From: Opitutales bacterium UBA2995
Lineage (GTDB): Bacteria > Verrucomicrobiota > Verrucomicrobiia > Opitutales > UBA2995
Direction of reading: 5' to 3'
Assembly: GCA_002346535.1 (NCBI GenBank)
Contig: DDZZ01000023.1
Location: 28,198 to 67,496, forward strand
Length of the DNA stretch: 39,299 nucleotides
The notes below the pieces were generated by a model that worked only from the letters and a program-made list of their open reading frames with translations, made no database searches and was not told the DNA's origin. Shown here in pieces: positions 7,685 through 16,605 of this stretch. Each line of letters starts with the position of its first letter. Position 1 is the first letter of the stretch. The translations under genes and the position numbers were made by a program.

Positions 7685-9256
7685 TTAATCGGAAGCATTT
7701 ACCCTGAAGGCATCCGCAATCTCATTGAAGGCGGCGATAGATTGCTCCTCCCAATCCGAATCTCGACCAAGCTCCTCGGCCATAAATTGTGCAATGGAAG
7801 GCGCAATATCCAGAGATGCCGATGCATCGAGAAATAACGAACGAGTCCGTCGAGCCAGCACGTCTTCGAGCGATTCGGCCAATTCTTCTCTGATGGCCCA
7901 TAATACTTCTGCCCAAGAATAGTCGAGTCGCTCGTGAATGCGCTCTCCCAATTTCGGGTCTTCTTCAATCCACGATTGCAAGGTGTCGGCATTACTTACT
8001 TTTCTCGCAAATCGGTGAGAACTATCCTCCGCAGATAAATCGCCGGAAAACTTCATGGATTGTGAGCGCGACGGTCGATCCTCAAGACCTCCGGATTGGA
8101 TAGCTGTGTCGATTGCGTCTTCACCCATTTTACGGAAGGTGGTCCATTTTCCACCGGCTATGGTAATCAATCCTGATTCGCTGACCTCGATATAATGATC
8201 GCGGGAAATGGAAGCCGTATTACCTTCACTTTTAGGGGGAGTCACAAGGGGTCGTAACCCGGAAAACGCGCTCGAGACATCCTCGCGCGTTAAAGTCTTG
8301 GCCAGGTATGGAGCGGCATTTTCAATAATAAAATCGATCTCCTCATCCGTAGCCTTCGGTTCGAGGCAAATATTTTCATCCGGAATATCGGTGGTGCCCG
8401 CAATTACTTTTCCGTGCCAGGGAACGAGAAACAGTAATCGGCCATCACTCGTCTTTGGAACCATAATGGCATTGCCATTGGGCAAGAAGCTTCCATCCAT
8501 CACAATGTGACTGCCACGGCTGGCCTGAATAATAGAGGTTGATTTATTAGAATCTTTTATTCGGATCTTGTCGGAAAAAATACCCGTCGCCTGAATTACC
8601 ACTTTCGCTTCTAAATCAAATCGGGATCCACTTAGAGAATCGACTGCAGAAACCCCAAAAACTTTTCCATCTTCTTTTAAGAGACTCTCCGCTCGAACGT
8701 AGTTTAATGCCAACCCTCCGTTTTTCCACACTGTATCCGCAATTTCTATACACAGACGGGCATCATCAAATAATCCATCCCAGTAAACCACTCCTCCACT
8801 CAATCGGTCAGGTTTCAAGGTCGGAATCAGCTCGAGAGCCTGGTCACGATTACAACGCTTAGAGGAATTCAGGCCAAGTGCACCGGCCAAGCGATCATAC
8901 ATCCAAAGGCCAATACGGTAGTACCAGGTTTCCCAAAATGAAAAGGTTGGAATCAAAAACAGTTGTGGTTGCACCAAATTCGGCAACGAATTGACCAACC
9001 AACCCCGTTCAGCGAGTGACTCGGAAACGAGTGAAACATTTCCTTGTCTCAGGTATCGAACCCCACCATGAATCAACTTGGTACTCCGGCTCGATGTGCC
9101 TTTTCCAAAATCATCCTGCTCGATGAGCAGTGTCCGGAAACCTCTTGAAACCGCATCCAGCGCAGATCCCAAACCCGTCGATCCGCCACCGATAATTAAT
9201 ATATCCCAAGGCGTTTCCTCAGATTCGATACGCTTCAAACCTTCGAATCGCTTCAT
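7685..9256 (-). CDS. glpD: GlpD-like FAD-dependent glycerol-3-phosphate dehydrogenase
   Basis: 523-residue flavoprotein of the GlpD/GlpA family, which oxidises sn-glycerol 3-phosphate to dihydroxyacetone phosphate and passes electrons to the quinone pool at the membrane. The Rossmann FAD motif is DILIIGGGSTGLGSALD near residue 18; the family signature follows: GKGTSSRSTKLIHGGVRYL. Later segments LFLVPWHGKVIAGTTDIP and ITIAGGKWTTFRKMGEDA are also typical. It is the last gene of the long minus-strand operon, 33 bases after the Gfo/Idh/MocA gene. There is no glycerol kinase or facilitator nearby, so the physiological substrate may be another three-carbon alcohol phosphate or polyol released by the pathway. 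The family assignment is firm; the role in this operon is inferred. Confidence 0.85.
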   Translation of the reverse strand: MKRFEGLKRIESEETPWDILIIGGGSTGLGSALDAVSRGFRTLLIEQDDFGKGTSSRSTKLIHGGVRYLRQGNVSLVSESLAERGWLVNSLPNLVQPQLFLIPTFSFWETWYYRIGLWMYDRLAGALGLNSSKRCNRDQALELIPTLKPDRLSGGVVYWDGLFDDARLCIEIADTVWKNGGLALNYVRAESLLKEDGKVFGVSAVDSLSGSRFDLEAKVVIQATGIFSDKIRIKDSNKSTSIIQASRGSHIVMDGSFLPNGNAIMVPKTSDGRLLFLVPWHGKVIAGTTDIPDENICLEPKATDEEIDFIIENAAPYLAKTLTREDVSSAFSGLRPLVTPPKSEGNTASISRDHYIEVSESGLITIAGGKWTTFRKMGEDAIDTAIQSGGLEDRPSRSQSMKFSGDLSAEDSSHRFARKVSNADTLQSWIEEDPKLGERIHERLDYSWAEVLWAIREELAESLEDVLARRTRSLFLDASASLDIAPSIAQFMAEELGRDSDWEEQSIAAFNEIADAFRVNASD

Positions 9257-9289
9257 TCTTCAAGAAGTGAAAATTGCGCTATAATAACC

Positions 9290-10519
9290 TCAAGACTCTT
9301 TGGCTAACAAATGCTCGAATCCAAGCTCAGTAAGGTAATCTTTGATGGAAACCGGACCGCCTATACTTAACGATTCTTGAGCTGCGCAGGCTACGATGAC
9401 CGACCACATTCCCTGCTCGGCAGTTGCGCCGTTGACTTCTTTCCCTTCGAGCTGATCGACAAATGCCTGTTCAGCGAAGAAGGTTGAACCGTGATGACCA
9501 CTTTCATCAATGGCTACAGGATACGTAACTTCTGACAATTTGGAAACTCCATTTTCTCCAAGTTCGACCTCGACGGTTCCAATGGAAGGCTTTTGTTGGT
9601 GTAAGTAAAATTTTTCGCGAGCGATTAGGCGGCCCCGGTTTCCAACGACAATCATCTCTTCCTCAAATTCCGGACAAAACATATTCAAGGTGAAGTTTGC
9701 CCGAATGCCGTTTTGGTATTCGATGATCACGTAAGCGTGGTCTTCGATATCGGAAGCCTTTCCGTCTTTTTCAAAATCCGTAAAGGTGATCGCTTGCCCT
9801 CCACTCGCAAATACCCGTTCAGGTCTCGATTCGGCCATCATGTTTATCAGGTCGAAATAGTGGCAGCATTTCTCAACCAAGGTGCCACCGGAATACTCGC
9901 TAAATTTGTTCCATTGCCCAACCTTATCGAGAAAGGGAGGGCGGTACTCGCTCATACTGATGGTTTTGATTTCACCCAGGGACTTTAGCACATGAGCTTC
10001 CTGAAAGGCTTCTACATATTGACGCTTATATCGGTACTGTAAACCGATCTGCATAATTGAACTGTAGGAGTTGGCCATCTCAACCATCTTGGCAGCATCG
10101 GCAACCGTGGTCGCCATCGGCTTCTCGACATAGATCGGCTTCCCCGTTTTAACGACCCTATGAAGCACTTCGTAGTGGGTATAGTTGGGAGTGCTGATGA
10201 AATAAGCATCCACATCGGCATCTTCACAGGCCGCTTCAAGACTTGGATAACGAATCAGTTTTTCCGAAGAAATTTTTGAAAATTCACTTTCAGCGACGTT
10301 CAGGCTCCGTTCATGAGGATCATAGATTCCGCAAATTTTTGCCCGTCCCAACAGGGTAGCTACGCGCATGTGTTCCTTACCATTGGTGCCAACACCGATA
10401 ATTGCATAACGGTGGGTCGGAGTAACTTGATGGTAGAGGTAATGATCTTCTTCGCCTACGTGCTGTTGGGTACTCTTTTGTTCGGCATGACGGAGTCTGG
10501 GTTTATAGCTTTCGATCAT
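9290..10519 (-). CDS. Gfo/Idh/MocA-family NAD(P)-dependent oxidoreductase
   Basis: 409-residue sugar or polyol dehydrogenase of the Gfo/Idh/MocA family. The dinucleotide-binding fold starts late, at about residue 37 (RYAIIGVGTNGKEH), behind a charged, His-rich N-terminal extension that is not part of the usual domain. The catalytic EKP motif appears as GKPIYVEKPMATT, and the second catalytic region as GGTLVEKCCHYFDLI. There is no signal peptide, so it should act in the cytoplasm. It follows the second symporter by 11 bases and precedes the GlpD-like gene. It probably oxidises or reduces a sugar or inositol-like intermediate. The family spans many substrates, so no specific activity is given. 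Confidence 0.88.
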   Translation of the reverse strand: MIESYKPRLRHAEQKSTQQHVGEEDHYLYHQVTPTHRYAIIGVGTNGKEHMRVATLLGRAKICGIYDPHERSLNVAESEFSKISSEKLIRYPSLEAACEDADVDAYFISTPNYTHYEVLHRVVKTGKPIYVEKPMATTVADAAKMVEMANSYSSIMQIGLQYRYKRQYVEAFQEAHVLKSLGEIKTISMSEYRPPFLDKVGQWNKFSEYSGGTLVEKCCHYFDLINMMAESRPERVFASGGQAITFTDFEKDGKASDIEDHAYVIIEYQNGIRANFTLNMFCPEFEEEMIVVGNRGRLIAREKFYLHQQKPSIGTVEVELGENGVSKLSEVTYPVAIDESGHHGSTFFAEQAFVDQLEGKEVNGATAEQGMWSVIVACAAQESLSIGGPVSIKDYLTELGFEHLLAKES

Positions 10520-10530
10520 GATAATATTTT

Positions 10531-12075
10531 TTAGTGAAAAAGTATGTGTACGGCAACCAGGGACAGTAAAAGCCCTATACCGGCCTTATGTGTGGACGGG
10601 GTTGCAGGCTCATAGGTAAGTTTGTCTTTTGTAAAACCGCCCTTGGATCCAAGGTATATGATAGTAAACGCAATCAGAATGAGCCACATGGGACGGACAA
10701 AATAATTCATGTCAGGCCAAATAGCTTTGAAGATCAAATTAAGAGGAATTGTGGAGGCAAAAGCAAATAGGGTTAACCTGGGTTTGGGTGCTAGGAGGAA
10801 CGCTGCGGCGCAAATAAGGACAACAATCCCGGTATTAATATAATACCGCAGTTCGTTCAAGGTATGCGTGAATGCGGCTCCGGTGTCGTTAAGTTTGATA
10901 TAGAGTAGAATGATACCCATCAATGATCCCGTGATGAAGGAAAACAAAATGGCAAGTTTACCGGCCCGGACAACTTGGTAGTCGGTCGCCGAAGGGTTGA
11001 TATAGGGTTTATAAATGTCGATCGACCAAAGCGTTGCCAACGAGTTGAAGGTGGAGTCCACGGTACTCATCATTGACGCAAATAAAGCACATAAAATCAG
11101 TCCTCTTAATCCAACTGGAAGGTAGGTGTTGACCAAATAAGGAAAGCCAGAATCAGGATCTTCCAAGCCATTTTCGCCCAAAATTCCGAACAAAGCGATA
11201 CCTGGAATAATCACGACAGCAGCCATAAAATATTTCATCAACCCACCCACGATCAAACCTATCTGAACATCCTTCAGGCTCTTGGCGGCCAAAGACCGTT
11301 GCACAATTCGTTGGTTCGCACACCAATAATTAATATTTAAAAGAAAGGCGCCGAAAATATGTATCCATGGAAGGGTTTTATGATCGGCCGGTAAATGCAG
11401 GTGCATCTTATCTCCGGTCTTCTCATACAACTGAGACCACCCACCCAATTCATGAATTGCAATAAACATCAATGCAATGCCGCCTGAGAGGAGTATGGAG
11501 AATTGCACTATATCAGTTCTGACCACCGCACCAAGCCCTCCAAAATAGGTATAGGTCGCGGACAACATTCCCAACCCAACGATTAATATCGAAATGCGGA
11601 TAAACCGATCCTCATGGATAAAAGACAGGTAATCGGCAAAAACCAGGTCAGCCGCGTAACCACCCCAGAAAAGTCCAGCGCCCAAGCTGAGCGTTGAGAA
11701 GAGCGATATATTGGTAAGGGAATAAACCAACGCGACCGTTTTACCTAAACGGGTCTTTATAAACTGGGTGATGGTGATGACACGCTCCCGAAAGTACATG
11801 GGAACGAAAATAAAGGCCGCGAGGAACAGTCCCTGAATGGCATTGATCTCGAAATTGGCCTGAGCCAGCCCGTAAAGGTACGCTGATCCAATGTATCCGA
11901 TCCATTGAAAGCCATGGACGTTCGTAGCAATGGTCGAAAAAGCGATCGAAAACCAACCTAGTTTTCTTGAATTTAAATAATACTCCTCAACCGTGACGTC
12001 CTTGGAAGCTTTGCCTCTAATGGCTACCGTAAAAACCGTTAGGAAATAAAGACAGACAATGATGAAATCGATCAT
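10531..12075 (-). CDS. Sodium/solute symporter (SSS family), internal copy
   Basis: 514-residue integral membrane protein with about 13 hydrophobic helices and the SSS-family fold. Recognisable parts include SATYTYFGGLGAVVRTDIVQ, which matches the conserved GGL.AV..TD segment, NYWCANQRIVQRSL, and LCALFASMMSTVDSTFNSL, which includes the Ser-rich sodium-site helix. It imports a solute driven by sodium. It lies inside the catabolic operon, 30 bases after the 2-hydroxyacid dehydrogenase. A second SSS gene lies upstream at 16606-18336, so the locus has two inner-membrane importers of the same family. The substrate is probably a sugar, sugar acid or related compound degraded by the neighbours. Confidence 0.9.
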   Translation of the reverse strand: MIDFIIVCLYFLTVFTVAIRGKASKDVTVEEYYLNSRKLGWFSIAFSTIATNVHGFQWIGYIGSAYLYGLAQANFEINAIQGLFLAAFIFVPMYFRERVITITQFIKTRLGKTVALVYSLTNISLFSTLSLGAGLFWGGYAADLVFADYLSFIHEDRFIRISILIVGLGMLSATYTYFGGLGAVVRTDIVQFSILLSGGIALMFIAIHELGGWSQLYEKTGDKMHLHLPADHKTLPWIHIFGAFLLNINYWCANQRIVQRSLAAKSLKDVQIGLIVGGLMKYFMAAVVIIPGIALFGILGENGLEDPDSGFPYLVNTYLPVGLRGLILCALFASMMSTVDSTFNSLATLWSIDIYKPYINPSATDYQVVRAGKLAILFSFITGSLMGIILLYIKLNDTGAAFTHTLNELRYYINTGIVVLICAAAFLLAPKPRLTLFAFASTIPLNLIFKAIWPDMNYFVRPMWLILIAFTIIYLGSKGGFTKDKLTYEPATPSTHKAGIGLLLSLVAVHILFH

Positions 12076-12105
12076 GGAGCAACAAGCTTCGAGTCCCTCG
12101 AAAAC

Positions 12106-13080
12106 CTAACGCTTCGGTTCAGGGAAGTTAAAGAATCCTTCCGCAGCCCCACCTCGAAGCACAGCTGCAGCATCCCTGCAGACGGATTCAACCACACGCT
12201 CTTGGGCTTCGTGGGTAAAGGCAGCAATATGCGGTGTAAGAACTACCTTATCAGAATTTACAATCGCATCGCCAACTGCAGGAGGTTCGGTCGACCGAAC
12301 GTCTAAAGCTGCGCCTGCGATAACTCCGCTTTCCAGCGCATTGGCCAACGCTATTTCGTCAACCACCTCTCCCCGCGAAGTGTTCACTAAATAGGCTGAG
12401 GGTTTCATCTTAGCAAAAAGGCTTTCTGTAAACATGTGCCGCGTACTCGGCAAAAGCGGGAGATGTACCGTAATGAAATCCGCGGAACCCAGAAGCTCAT
12501 CCAATTCAAGGAAAGTAACATCGAGTTCTTTGTATTGAGTTCCTTCTTGATCTACAAAATTGTCGTGGGCCACAATAGTCATGCCAAAGGCCTTGGCGCG
12601 TTGAGCTACCAAGGTACCGATTCGACCAATGCCAACAACACCCAGTATTTTCCCGGAGAGTTCACCTCCTGTAAACAGTGCCCGATTCCAATTTCCCTTC
12701 CGGATGTCCTGATCGGCACTGGGAATATTTCTGGCTAGGGATAGAAACAGACCGATGGCTAACTCGGCGACAGAAAGCGAATTTTCACTAGGGGCAAAAC
12801 TCACCACGATTCCAGCTTTGGTGACCGCATCCGTATCAATATTGTCCAGACCGGCACCGGCGCGGGCCACAATCTTTAAGTTGGGAGCTGCTGCAATTAG
12901 TTCAGCTGTCACCTGAGTTTGATTTCGAACAATAATGGCCTGAGCATCTTTAATCGCATCGTTCAAGGCATCTGGATTGTTCCAAAGGTCCGGTTCGAAA
13001 ACAACATTGAGGTCCGATTCTTCTCGAAGTCGGTCCATAGCCACACCATTAACTCCTTCAGTAACAAGAATGCGAGACAT
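12106..13080 (-). CDS. D-2-hydroxyacid dehydrogenase (phosphoglycerate-dehydrogenase-like)
   Basis: 324-residue D-isomer-specific 2-hydroxyacid dehydrogenase. It shows the N-terminal substrate domain (IIVRNQTQVTAELIAAAPNL, then KIVARAGAGLDNID), the NAD-binding GKILGVVGIGRIGTLVAQ, and the catalytic trio: Arg in VNTSRGEVVDE, Glu in ALDVRSTEPP, and His in TPHIAAFTHEA. It lacks the C-terminal ACT domain of regulated SerA enzymes, which favours a catabolic or hydroxypyruvate/glycerate-type role. The start is only 3 bases from the stop of the threonine-synthase-like gene, indicating translational coupling. A true 3-phosphoglycerate role cannot be excluded. Confidence 0.88.
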   Translation of the reverse strand: MSRILVTEGVNGVAMDRLREESDLNVVFEPDLWNNPDALNDAIKDAQAIIVRNQTQVTAELIAAAPNLKIVARAGAGLDNIDTDAVTKAGIVVSFAPSENSLSVAELAIGLFLSLARNIPSADQDIRKGNWNRALFTGGELSGKILGVVGIGRIGTLVAQRAKAFGMTIVAHDNFVDQEGTQYKELDVTFLELDELLGSADFITVHLPLLPSTRHMFTESLFAKMKPSAYLVNTSRGEVVDEIALANALESGVIAGAALDVRSTEPPAVGDAIVNSDKVVLTPHIAAFTHEAQERVVESVCRDAAAVLRGGAAEGFFNFPEPKR

Positions 13081-13083
13081 TTT

Positions 13084-14322
13084 TTATTTTAAAGCTTCGT
13101 AATCGATTGGTTGTGTACAGTCCAAAGTGTCTTCGGCCGGAGGCATTTCGTATTTCAATCCGGTGGCGCAATTAAAGAGCACCACGGTGTCGTCCGGAGA
13201 AATTCTTCCGTCTTCAAGCGATTGCTTGTAGGCCGCATAGGTTGCAGCTCCCTCCGGGCATAGAAGCAATCCTTCGCGGCGTGCAACTTCCTCCAATCCG
13301 GAAGAAATAACGGTGTCATCGACAGCAATGGCAAAGCCATCACTTTCTCGAACAGCACGAAGTATCAAGAAATCCCCTACAGCAACGGGAACACGAATTC
13401 CTGCGGCAATTGTATGAGCGTTTTTCCAGAGTCCAGCATGTTCTTTGCCTTCTTCCCACGCCTTAACGATGGGTGCACATCCGGTAGCCTGGACGGCGAC
13501 CATCCTAGGCTGTTTGCCTGTCAACCAGCCGATTTCCCTCAACTCGTTAAAAGCCTTCCACATACCTATCAAGCCCGTTCCACCACCCGTTGGATAAAAG
13601 ATCACGTCGGGAACCTGCCAGCCCATTTGATCTGCCAATTCAAGCCCCATAGTTTTCTTACCTTCAATTCGATAGGGTTCCTTTAGCGTAGAAAAATCGA
13701 ACCATCCCATGGCTTCTTTGCCTTCCCCAACAATACGACCACAGTCGTTAATCAATCCATTAACGCTCCAAACCTTTGCGCCTTGGGCGGCGATTTCACG
13801 GACGTTAATGGTCGGCGTGTCATCCGGACAAAAGATGTAAGACTCCATCCCGGCGCGACTCCCGTAAGCCGCCAATGCTGCGCCTGCATTGCCATTGGTG
13901 GGCATGGCCACTTTCTGGATACCAAATTCCTTGGCCTTGGAGACCGCCATACAAAGCCCACGAGCCTTAAACGAACCTGTAGGCAAGCGCCCTTCGTCTT
14001 TTACTAGCAGCCGGCCACTTCCTGGGGCCAGCTTAGGGATTTCAACAATCGGAGTATGAATTTCACCGAGGCTAACGATGTTCTCCGTTTTCCGAACTGG
14101 GAGAAACTCGCGATACCGCCAGAGATCAGTTGGTCGACTCTCCATATCCTCCTTCGTAACAGAGTTTTGGATACCTTCTAGATCATATTTTACCAACAGC
14201 GGCTTTCCCGCTTTGGAAAGACCGTGCATCACATCGGCTTCGTAGTGGTCACCTTCCATTCCGCACTCTAGATGAGTTACAAAGGTGGGGCGGTCAGTCG
14301 TTAAATTGTCGTTAGTGTTCAT
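13084..14322 (-). CDS. Threonine-synthase-like PLP-dependent enzyme
   Basis: PLP fold-type II enzyme most like threonine synthase, about 412 residues. The PLP lysine is K119 in PTGSFKARG, the Asn/Gly phosphate region is PTNGNAGAALAAYG, and a phosphate-binding glycine loop is seen in YPTGGGTGLIG. Threonine synthases of this type usually carry a four-cysteine zinc ribbon at the N-terminus. Here that region reads HLECGMEGDHYEADVMHG, then SKAGKPLLVKYDL; only one Cys survives, so the zinc site is lost. The enzyme sits inside a sugar-type catabolic operon without hom or thrB nearby, so a beta-elimination or replacement reaction on a pathway intermediate is likelier than threonine synthesis; this is inference. 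An ATG at 14343 would overlap the upstream gene by 13 bases. Confidence 0.82.
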   Translation of the reverse strand: MNTNDNLTTDRPTFVTHLECGMEGDHYEADVMHGLSKAGKPLLVKYDLEGIQNSVTKEDMESRPTDLWRYREFLPVRKTENIVSLGEIHTPIVEIPKLAPGSGRLLVKDEGRLPTGSFKARGLCMAVSKAKEFGIQKVAMPTNGNAGAALAAYGSRAGMESYIFCPDDTPTINVREIAAQGAKVWSVNGLINDCGRIVGEGKEAMGWFDFSTLKEPYRIEGKKTMGLELADQMGWQVPDVIFYPTGGGTGLIGMWKAFNELREIGWLTGKQPRMVAVQATGCAPIVKAWEEGKEHAGLWKNAHTIAAGIRVPVAVGDFLILRAVRESDGFAIAVDDTVISSGLEEVARREGLLLCPEGAATYAAYKQSLEDGRISPDDTVVLFNCATGLKYEMPPAEDTLDCTQPIDYEALK

Positions 14323-14330
14323 AAAAGATC

Positions 14331-15698
14331 TTAGTCGTGCCATTCGATTCCCGCCACAGTTGCATATCGCTTCAGTTTTGAACTGTGGTTACCGGGAAAT
14401 ACGTTCAAGTGATGGGGCATGCCAGCATGGCACATATCCTGGAACCATTCGTTGGGCTTTCGGTTTAGCAACCGGGCCAGGCCATTGCTCATCATTAATT
14501 TGCGGTGTGGTTTTTCGCTCACTGCATCGGCCGATGTGAGGTGGTACTTCCCGTCACAACGCCAGAGCCGAAACAATGTCAGTGGCATGCCAGCCTTCAG
14601 TTCTCCTTCCAACACAGTCGGTTTTACGATGTTGAAATGTTTGGCAATTTTAGCAGCTCCCTCTTCACCTGTGGATGGACAAAGCGATGGAGGTGCGGCA
14701 CCCACATGCCAGAGAGTAATGGTTTCCTCATCGTGTTCCAACCAGTCGGTTATATAACACCGGCCCATATCCATCATTTCACCAATCAATGCGCCAATTC
14801 CCCCATCGACATCCCCTTCGCAAGCGATAGCTAAACCTTCGTCGGCCAACCGGGCCATACCCAAATAAGGCCATTGACCGAAGGTGTTTGGCATTTCAGG
14901 CCAGCAACGAACTCCAAGAACATCCAGGTTTTCCTCCTCAAAAAAGTGGCGTATCGCTAAGTAAAGTCTCGATGCCATGGGCAGATCTTCTTCGGAAGCA
15001 TCCTTATAATCCAAACCCAAGGCTTTTGCCTTTTCAACATCGGCAGCCACCGCTTCGTCACTGATCGCTTTAGCTACATTTTCAAATTCAATCAGACTGT
15101 ACGTTTGAAGCTGCACACCTAAACCACGGTGCATGACAAAAGGATCTGCAGCCATCGCGATAAAGCCAGGCGCATGCCCGCCAACGAGCCCGACGCGTGT
15201 ATGTTTGAGCTTTTGCACAATCGCCGAAATGCGAATTGAGGTAGTCAATAACTCGACGGTTTTGGGATCTTTCGGATCCCCGTTCAAAACATCGAAAGAC
15301 CGGTCCATTTGCCGATAGGTGGACGCCCATACATGGGCTCCAACAAGAGAGCACGAGCTGATCATGTCCCCTTCCTGGTTTTCCGGTGTGGCCCAAATGA
15401 CTGGCGGATAAGGCCAGGCCTGAGCCAGCGTAGGTGCAAGCCTTCCATCGCCTATGGTGGTTTGCAAAAGGACCAGCACTTGGACTCCTGCCTCTTTGCA
15501 CTCGGCAACCACTTTTTTAAGGGAGTCTTCATCGACCGCTTTTTCAGATGGTTCGAAAATATCGAACGGCAATTCCTGAGCAGCATCGCGTACTTTTTCC
15601 TCCATTTCCGTACCCCAATCCATGTCGAAGCCACGCCGTTTTCGACCCAGAAAAATCAATCCAACCCGGATGCGATTGTTAGAATTTGCGGACCCCAT
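14331..15698 (-). CDS. L-fucose/L-arabinose isomerase-like protein
   Basis: 455-residue protein of the fucose/arabinose isomerase fold, which interconverts aldoses and ketoses with a divalent metal. Supporting parts are VGLVGGHAPGF in the N-terminal half, RCWPEMPNTFGQW, ACEGDVDGGIGALIG (the acidic CE.D metal region), LWHVGAAPPSL, and the His-rich end CHAGMPHHLNVFPGNHS. It is about 100 residues shorter than classical FucI. It starts the tight part of the operon, with its stop overlapping the next gene, and is preceded by the transaldolase after a 202-base gap. Paired with that transaldolase it suggests isomerisation of an aldose followed by three-carbon cleavage or transfer. The sugar is not identified. 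Confidence 0.8.
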   Translation of the reverse strand: MGSANSNNRIRVGLIFLGRKRRGFDMDWGTEMEEKVRDAAQELPFDIFEPSEKAVDEDSLKKVVAECKEAGVQVLVLLQTTIGDGRLAPTLAQAWPYPPVIWATPENQEGDMISSCSLVGAHVWASTYRQMDRSFDVLNGDPKDPKTVELLTTSIRISAIVQKLKHTRVGLVGGHAPGFIAMAADPFVMHRGLGVQLQTYSLIEFENVAKAISDEAVAADVEKAKALGLDYKDASEEDLPMASRLYLAIRHFFEEENLDVLGVRCWPEMPNTFGQWPYLGMARLADEGLAIACEGDVDGGIGALIGEMMDMGRCYITDWLEHDEETITLWHVGAAPPSLCPSTGEEGAAKIAKHFNIVKPTVLEGELKAGMPLTLFRLWRCDGKYHLTSADAVSEKPHRKLMMSNGLARLLNRKPNEWFQDMCHAGMPHHLNVFPGNHSSKLKRYATVAGIEWHD

Positions 15699-15900
15699 TA
15701 ATCAAGGGGTTGACTAGGAATTAGACGGACAGAGACGAAAAGTTGGTGTTGCAAAGTACTGCTTTTTATCACGACCTGGAGAAAGCGTAAACTTTCCTTC
15801 TAAATCCTAAAATGAGTCAAGATCGTTATCTCCATTTTCGGAAATTTCAGCTAAATCCAGAACAATGTTATGCCTGCGGAAGCCCAAAAGAGAAATCTGT

Positions 15901-16563
15901 TCAAGACTCAGGTGTTTTATCCCAGGCACCCTGAAAGACGCCTTCCCCGAAGGTCGTGTAGGGATTTTTGAAGCTGTCCTGGTAAACGGCTGCACCAGCG
16001 GTTATACAATGCGCACCAGCAACTGCTACATCACCGATTTGCCTGTGATTACGAACCGCAGCAGCGATAATTTCCGAGGGATAGCCAAAATTATCCAACA
16101 TTGATCGCACTTCAATAATCAATGTATCCGGATTATCTCCATACTGATCTTTCCAACCAAGAAAGGGACTGATAAAAGTGGCCCCGGCTCTTGCAGCGTG
16201 CCATGCCTGCGCGACTGTCATGATGAGAGTGGCATTGGTCCGGATACCTTCTTTCGTCAGTTCTCTAATAGCATGGAAACCGCCTTCACATGCTCCAACC
16301 TTGATGACAAAATTTTCGGAAATCGCCGCAAGCTCCCGCCCTTGCTCAACGATCGCTTTACAATCAGTAAGGTGAGGATTGACCTCTACACTGACAGGTT
16401 TGTCAGTACCTTTTACCAGCTCAGCGATCTCAGCGATGACGGTCCGAAATGCCTTGCCAGAGACCATGACATGTCGGGGATTCGTTGTCAGTCCATCCAT
16501 ATCCCAAACCTCAAGCGCATGGGCAATTTCTTCCGTAATGGCACTATCAAGAAATAATTTCAT
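15901..16563 (-). CDS. Small transaldolase / fructose-6-phosphate aldolase-like enzyme
   Basis: 220-residue class I aldolase of the TalC/FSA size class. The active-site residues fit the family: D6 in FLDSAI, Thr and Asn in GLTTNP (about 26-28), and the Schiff-base lysine K88 in NFVIKVGA. After the lysine the usual small P-x-T context is replaced by GACEGG, which may change substrate choice. Such enzymes transfer or cleave a dihydroxyacetone unit. It lies 42 bases after the upstream symporter, and is followed by the isomerase. FSA-like and sulfofructose transaldolases share this fold, so the exact donor is uncertain. Confidence 0.85.
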   Translation of the reverse strand: MKLFLDSAITEEIAHALEVWDMDGLTTNPRHVMVSGKAFRTVIAEIAELVKGTDKPVSVEVNPHLTDCKAIVEQGRELAAISENFVIKVGACEGGFHAIRELTKEGIRTNATLIMTVAQAWHAARAGATFISPFLGWKDQYGDNPDTLIIEVRSMLDNFGYPSEIIAAAVRNHRQIGDVAVAGAHCITAGAAVYQDSFKNPYTTFGEGVFQGAWDKTPES

Positions 16564-16605
16564 TTTTCGATTTTGATTGTATTTATTAATTATAAAAATT
16601 TGCGT

